Assembly (NCBI RefSeq): GCF_001422365.1
Contig: NZ_LMMT01000014.1
Coordinates: forward strand, 1-64,000
Direction of reading: 5' to 3'
Source of the DNA: Pseudorhodoferax sp. Leaf265
Lineage (GTDB): Bacteria > Pseudomonadota > Gammaproteobacteria > Burkholderiales > Burkholderiaceae_C
DNA length: 64,000 nt
A model generated the notes under the pieces. It worked only from the letters and a program-made list of their open reading frames with translations, did not search any database and was not told the DNA's origin. Shown in pieces: positions 60,326 through 64,000 of this stretch. Position 1 is the stretch's first letter. Every line of letters starts with the position of its first letter. Made by a program: the position numbers and the translations under genes.

Positions 60326-61054
60326 ATGACCCGTCCAACTTCCGCTGCTTTGAAGGCCGTGCCCGCTTCGGACAAGGTGCGCGTGCTGCCCAAGGGCCGC
60401 CAGACCAAGGCCGCCATCGTCGATGCCGCGCTGAGCCTGGCCTCGCAGATGGGCCTGGAAGGCCTGTCCATCGGCGCCGTGGCCGAACTCACGCAGATGA
60501 GCAAGTCCGGTGTGTTCGCGCACTTCGGTTCGCGCGAAGAACTCCAGATATCCGTCGTGCGCGAGTACTACCAGCGCTTCGAACAGGAGGTGTTCTTCCC
60601 GGCATTGCGGGTCGAGCGCGGCCTGCCCAGGCTGCGCGCACTGTTCGGCAATTGGATGCAGCGCGTGGCCGTGGAGATCCAGTCCGGCTGCATCTTCATC
60701 AGCGGCGCGGCCGAGTTCGACGACCGGCCCGGTCCGGTGCGCGATGCGCTGGTCGACTCCGTCAAGTCCTGGCTAGGCGCGCTCGACAAGGCCGTGGCCC
60801 TGGCCAAGGACATGGGCGAGCTGCGCGCCGACACGGACGCGCGCCAGATGGCCTTCGAGATCCACGGCCTGATCCTCGCGCTGCATTACGAAGAACGCTT
60901 CCTGCAGAACCCCGGTGCCATCCGCCGCGCCGAGGCCGGCTTCGAGCACATCCTGGCGCGCTACGGCAGCCCGGCCACCGTCGTTCCCCTTTCCCCCACA
61001 GCCGCACGCAAGCGCGCACCCAAGACCAACCGCCCTTCCCGCACCAAGGAGTAA
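60326..61054 (+). CDS. TetR-family regulator of a fatty-acid oxidation operon
   Basis: A 242-residue TetR protein: helix-turn-helix GRQTKAAIVDAALSLASQMG, SIGAVAELTQMSKSGVFAHFGSREEL, and a C-terminal domain with FISGAAEFDDRPGPVRDAL. It lies seven bases upstream of an acyl-CoA dehydrogenase gene on the same strand, so it probably controls that operon. The C-terminus is a basic, low-complexity tail (about residues 220-242). Effector likely an acyl-CoA (inference). Confidence 0.88.
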   Translation: MTRPTSAALKAVPASDKVRVLPKGRQTKAAIVDAALSLASQMGLEGLSIGAVAELTQMSKSGVFAHFGSREELQISVVREYYQRFEQEVFFPALRVERGLPRLRALFGNWMQRVAVEIQSGCIFISGAAEFDDRPGPVRDALVDSVKSWLGALDKAVALAKDMGELRADTDARQMAFEIHGLILALHYEERFLQNPGAIRRAEAGFEHILARYGSPATVVPLSPTAARKRAPKTNRPSRTKE

Positions 61055-61060
61055 AACAAG

Positions 61061-62857
61061 ATGCCCAGCTACACGCCCCCCCTGCGCGACATGCAGTTCC
61101 TGCTGCACGAGGTGCTGCGCGTCAGCGACGAATTCAAGGCCATGCCGCGCCATGCCGAGGTCGATGCCGACACCATCAACGCCGTGCTGGAAGAAGCCGG
61201 CAAGTTCGCCGCCGAGGTGACCTTCCCGCTCAACATCGGTGGCGACACCGAGGGTTGCACGCTGGACCAGGCCACGCACGAGGTCGCCACGCCCAAGGGC
61301 TTCAAGGAGGCCTATGCGCAGTTCGTCGAAGGCGGCTGGCCGGCGCTGTCCTGCGACCCGGCCTACGGCGGCCAGGGCCTGCCCTACGTGGTGAACCAGT
61401 GCCTGTACGAGATGCTCAACAGCGCCAACCAGGCCTGGACCATGTATCCCGGCCTCTCGCACGGCGCCTACGAGGCGCTGGCCGCGCACGGCACGGAAGA
61501 GCAGAAGAAGACCTACCTGCCCAAGCTCACGAGCGGCGAATGGACCGGCACCATGTGCCTGACCGAGCCGCATTGCGGCACCGACCTCGGCCTCTTGCGC
61601 ACCAAGGCCGAGCCGCTGCCCGACGGCACGTACAAGATCACCGGCAACAAGATCTTCATCTCGGCCGGCGAGCACGGCATGGCAGAGAACATCGTCCACC
61701 TGGTGCTGGCCCGCCTGCCCGACGCGCCCAAGGGCAGCAAGGGCATCAGCCTGTTCGTGGTGCCCAAGTTCCATGTGAAGGGGGATGGTTCGCTGGGCGA
61801 GCGCAACGCCATCTTCTGCACGGGCCTGGAGCACAAGATGGGCATCCACGGCAACGCCACGGCGCAGATCGCCATCGAGGGCGCCATCGGCACCCTGGTC
61901 GGCGCGCCCAACAAGGGCCTGGCGGCCATGTTCGTGATGATGAACGCGGCCCGCCTGGGCGTGGGCAACCAGTCGCTGGGCCTGACCGAGGTGGCCTACC
62001 AGAACGCGCTGGCCTATGCCAAGGACCGCATCCAGATGCGCTCGCTGTCCGGCCCCAAGGCCAAGGACAAGGAGGCCGATCCCATCATCGTGCATCCCGA
62101 CGTGCGCAAGATGCTGCTGACGGCCAAGGCCTATGCCGAAGGCGGCCGCGCGCTGCAGATCTACTGCACGCTGCTGCTCGACAAGGCCCACCACCACCCC
62201 GACGAGAAGACGCGCAGGAACGCCGACGAACTCGTCGCGCTGCTGACCCCCATCGTCAAGGCCTTCATCACCGACAACGGTCACACCGCGACCAACGCCT
62301 GCATGCAGGTCTTCGGCGGCCACGGCTTCATCAAGGAATGGGGCATGGAGCAGTTCGTGCGGGACAACCGCATCAACATGATCTACGAGGGCACGAACAC
62401 CGTGCAGTCGCTGGACCTGCTGGGCCGCAAGGTGCTGGGCGACCAGGGCGCGGCGCTGCGCAAGTTCGGCAAGCTGGTCGGCGCGCTGGTGGAGGAGGAG
62501 GGCGTCAACGAGAAGATGGCCGAGTTCATCAACCCCATCGCGGTGCTGGGCGAGCAACTGACCAAGTTCACGACCGAGATCGGCTTCAAGGGTCTGCAGA
62601 ACCCCGACGAGGTCGGCGCCGCCGCGGTGGACTACCTGCGCGTGGCCGGCCACCTGGTGTTCGGCTACTTCTTCGCGCGCATGGCGCAGGCATCGCTGCG
62701 TGCCATCGCGGCCGGCAGCACCGACCCGTTCTACACGGCCAAGCTGCAGACCGCGCGTTTCTACTTCGCCAAGCTGTTCCCCGAGACCGCCACGCTGATG
62801 CGCACCGCGCGCGCCGGCAGCCGCGTGCTCATGGACACCGACGCCGCGCTGGCATGA
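61061..62857 (+). CDS. Acyl-CoA dehydrogenase with C-terminal extension (FadE-like)
   Basis: The 598-residue enzyme is of the long acyl-CoA dehydrogenase type: CLTEPHCGTDLGLL and KITGNKIFISAGEHGMAENIVHLVLAR for FAD and substrate binding, FCTGLEHKMGIHGNATAQI, VFGGHGFIKEWGMEQFVRD, and the catalytic-base region MIYEGTNTVQSLDLLGRKVL (about residues 440-460), followed by an extra C-terminal domain of about 130 residues. It oxidises acyl-CoA to 2-enoyl-CoA in beta-oxidation. It is the second gene of a TetR-headed operon and overlaps the next gene by four bases. Confidence 0.93.
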   Translation: MPSYTPPLRDMQFLLHEVLRVSDEFKAMPRHAEVDADTINAVLEEAGKFAAEVTFPLNIGGDTEGCTLDQATHEVATPKGFKEAYAQFVEGGWPALSCDPAYGGQGLPYVVNQCLYEMLNSANQAWTMYPGLSHGAYEALAAHGTEEQKKTYLPKLTSGEWTGTMCLTEPHCGTDLGLLRTKAEPLPDGTYKITGNKIFISAGEHGMAENIVHLVLARLPDAPKGSKGISLFVVPKFHVKGDGSLGERNAIFCTGLEHKMGIHGNATAQIAIEGAIGTLVGAPNKGLAAMFVMMNAARLGVGNQSLGLTEVAYQNALAYAKDRIQMRSLSGPKAKDKEADPIIVHPDVRKMLLTAKAYAEGGRALQIYCTLLLDKAHHHPDEKTRRNADELVALLTPIVKAFITDNGHTATNACMQVFGGHGFIKEWGMEQFVRDNRINMIYEGTNTVQSLDLLGRKVLGDQGAALRKFGKLVGALVEEEGVNEKMAEFINPIAVLGEQLTKFTTEIGFKGLQNPDEVGAAAVDYLRVAGHLVFGYFFARMAQASLRAIAAGSTDPFYTAKLQTARFYFAKLFPETATLMRTARAGSRVLMDTDAALA

Positions 62858-63282
62858 AGCTGCTGCCGCTGACCCTGCTGCTGTGCGGCCTGACCGCACA
62901 GGCGCAGATGACGCCCGTGGGCCGCTGGCACAGCGTGGACGACAAGACCGGCGAAGCCAAGGCGCAGATGCAGATCGGCGAGCAGGGCGGGCAGCTCAGC
63001 GGCCGCATCGAGAAGCTGCTGCGCAAGGAGGCCGATCCGCAGGCGCGCTGCACCGAATGCAGCGACGACCGCAAGGACCAGCCCATGGTGGGCCTGGAGA
63101 TCATCCGCGGCGCGAAGAAGGCCGAAGGCAAGGAGGTGTGGGAGGGCGGCAAGATCCTCGACCCCGAATCCGGCAAGGTCTACGCGCTGCGCCTGACGCC
63201 CATCGAAGGCGGCGCCAAGCTGGAGGTGCGCGGCTCGATCGGCCCGTTCTGGCGCACCCAGACCTGGATCCGCCAGCCCTGA
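62854..63282 (+). CDS. DUF2147 exported protein
   Basis: A 142-residue protein with a signal peptide (LLPLTLLLCGLTAQAQ) and a DUF2147-type body: PVGRWHSVDDKTGEAKAQMQI, ADPQARCTECSDDRKDQPMVGLEII and EGGKILDPESGKVYALRLT, ending with a GPFWRTQTW segment. DUF2147 proteins form a small beta-barrel of unknown function in the periplasm. It overlaps the acyl-CoA dehydrogenase by four bases and precedes the dehydrogenase/hydratase gene by 14, an odd position for an exported protein in a beta-oxidation operon. Confidence 0.87.
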   Translation: MKLLPLTLLLCGLTAQAQMTPVGRWHSVDDKTGEAKAQMQIGEQGGQLSGRIEKLLRKEADPQARCTECSDDRKDQPMVGLEIIRGAKKAEGKEVWEGGKILDPESGKVYALRLTPIEGGAKLEVRGSIGPFWRTQTWIRQP

Positions 63283-63296
63283 ACAAGGAAAAGAAC

Positions 63297-64000
63297 ATGT
63301 CGAAATTCAGAATCAAGAAGGTCGCCGTGCTCGGCGCCGGCGTCATGGGCGCGCAGATCGCGGCGCACCTCGTCAACGTGCGCGTTCCCGTCGTGCTGTT
63401 CGACCTGCCCGCCAAGGAAGGCCCGAAGAACGGCATCGCGCTCAAGGCCATCGAGGGCCTCAAGAAGCTCAAGCCGTCGCCGCTCGGCGTGGCCGACGAG
63501 GCCACGCTGATCCAGCCGGCCAACTACGAGGAGCACCTCGGCCTGCTGGCCGGCTGCGACCTCGTGATCGAGGCCATTGCCGAGCGCATGGACTGGAAGC
63601 TGGACCTGTACGCCAGGATCGCGCCGCACCTGGCCGCGCACAGCATCGTCGCGTCCAACACCTCGGGCCTGTCGATCACGAAGATGGGCGAAGCCCTGCC
63701 GGCCGCCGTGGCGCCGCGCTTTTGCGGCATCCACTTCTTCAACCCGCCGCGCTACATGCATCTGGTGGAGCTGATCCCCACGCCGGCCACCGACGCGCAG
63801 GTGCTCGACGACCTGGAGACCTTCGTCACGAGCGCGCTGGGCAAGGGCGTGGTGCGGGCCAAGGACACGCCCAACTTCATCGCCAACCGCATCGGCGTGG
63901 CCGGCATGCTGGGCACGATCAAGGAAGTCGAGAACCACGGCCTGACCTACGACGTGGTGGACGACCTCACGGGCAAGAAGCTGGGCCGCGCCTCCTCGGG
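63297..64000 (+). CDS. 3-Hydroxyacyl-CoA dehydrogenase/enoyl-CoA hydratase (N-terminal part)
   Basis: The gene starts at the ATG at 63297 (AACAAGGAAAAG just before it) and runs off the window with 234 codons visible. These cover an NAD-binding Rossmann domain with VAVLGAGVMGAQIAAHLV, IEAIAERMDWK, VASNTSGLSI and GIHFFNPPRYMHLVEL (conserved His and substrate loop), and the start of the C-terminal helical domain. The order dehydrogenase-first, at a FadB/FadN-type length, suggests a bifunctional enzyme whose hydratase domain lies beyond the window. It completes the beta-oxidation unit with the acyl-CoA dehydrogenase. Confidence 0.92.
   Translation, partial: MSKFRIKKVAVLGAGVMGAQIAAHLVNVRVPVVLFDLPAKEGPKNGIALKAIEGLKKLKPSPLGVADEATLIQPANYEEHLGLLAGCDLVIEAIAERMDWKLDLYARIAPHLAAHSIVASNTSGLSITKMGEALPAAVAPRFCGIHFFNPPRYMHLVELIPTPATDAQVLDDLETFVTSALGKGVVRAKDTPNFIANRIGVAGMLGTIKEVENHGLTYDVVDDLTGKKLGRASS

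Noticed and set aside
1..64000. CRISPR array, prophage or defence island
   Set aside because: No regular direct repeats with spacers, no phage structural or integrase genes and no restriction or toxin-antitoxin signatures were seen.

Overview
This 64 kb window has the look of a chromosomal segment from a GC-rich betaproteobacterium of the order Burkholderiales, most likely family Comamonadaceae. The indications are several orphan Bug/TctC-type periplasmic binding proteins, the pilT/pilU pair, the rsmI-yraN-diaA-dolP block, the tyrS / M23 peptidase / anmK block, and heavy use of GC-rich codons. This placement is inferred from gene content; no rRNA or species marker is present. Genes are densely packed, and no stretch above about 300 bases lacks a gene or gene remnant. 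No prophage, CRISPR array or recognised defence island was seen.

Layout. 1-1788: the end of an IS3-family element that has cut into an OafA-type O-acyltransferase gene, which is also frameshifted. 1796-6622: two TPM-domain proteins with LemA, a SnoaL-like protein, a YheT-type hydrolase, an unknown protein and a cytochrome c5. 6711-13410: a complete tripartite RND efflux operon with a divergent TetR repressor and an AcrR-like operator between them. 13470-16739: an unknown gene, tRNA-Arg(CCG), rsmI, and yraN-diaA-dolP ending in a good terminator. 16739-19045: a tautomerase/dehydrogenase pair with a divergent LysR gene. 19042-21892: pilT, a cyclic-nucleotide-binding protein and pilU. 21934-25074: yggS, then a yfiR-yfiN-yfiB c-di-GMP signalling operon. 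25173-28781: a redoxin, DsbD and an AlaX editing protein.

28878-38456 is mostly catabolic and accessory: three intact Bug proteins, a GFA protein, an SDR / FAD-dehydrogenase / NIPSNAP / Bug operon with a divergent AraC regulator, an M20 amidohydrolase, and panC. 38507-41702 holds an Lrp-type regulator divergent from a stand-alone homodimeric pyruvate-dehydrogenase-type E1. 41968-42894 is a PEP-CTERM surface protein preceded by a strong sigma-54-type promoter. 43041-45343 is a truncated Bug gene, a Rieske oxygenase and a divergent IclR regulator. 45407-47641 is a solitary EF-G gene preceded by a 13-codon leader ORF and overlapping hairpins that look like a transcription attenuator; this is the most interesting item in the window. 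47718-49068 is an Rrf2 regulator with a thioredoxin-reductase-like enzyme. 49145-53889 is a second catabolic operon (AraC, Bug, SDR, FAH-family hydrolase, DenD-like dehydrogenase). 53922-60229 is tyrS, an M23 peptidase, anmK, a small membrane protein and two tandem penicillin-binding/beta-lactamase-fold proteins. 60326-64000 is a TetR-controlled fatty-acid oxidation operon that continues beyond the window.

Taken together the window combines housekeeping functions (tRNA-Arg, RsmI, TyrS, PanC, DsbD), envelope functions (LemA, DolP, M23, AnmK, YfiBNR, PilT/U) and several self-contained catabolic modules. Each catabolic module has its own regulator of a different family, and most have a solitary Bug binding protein.
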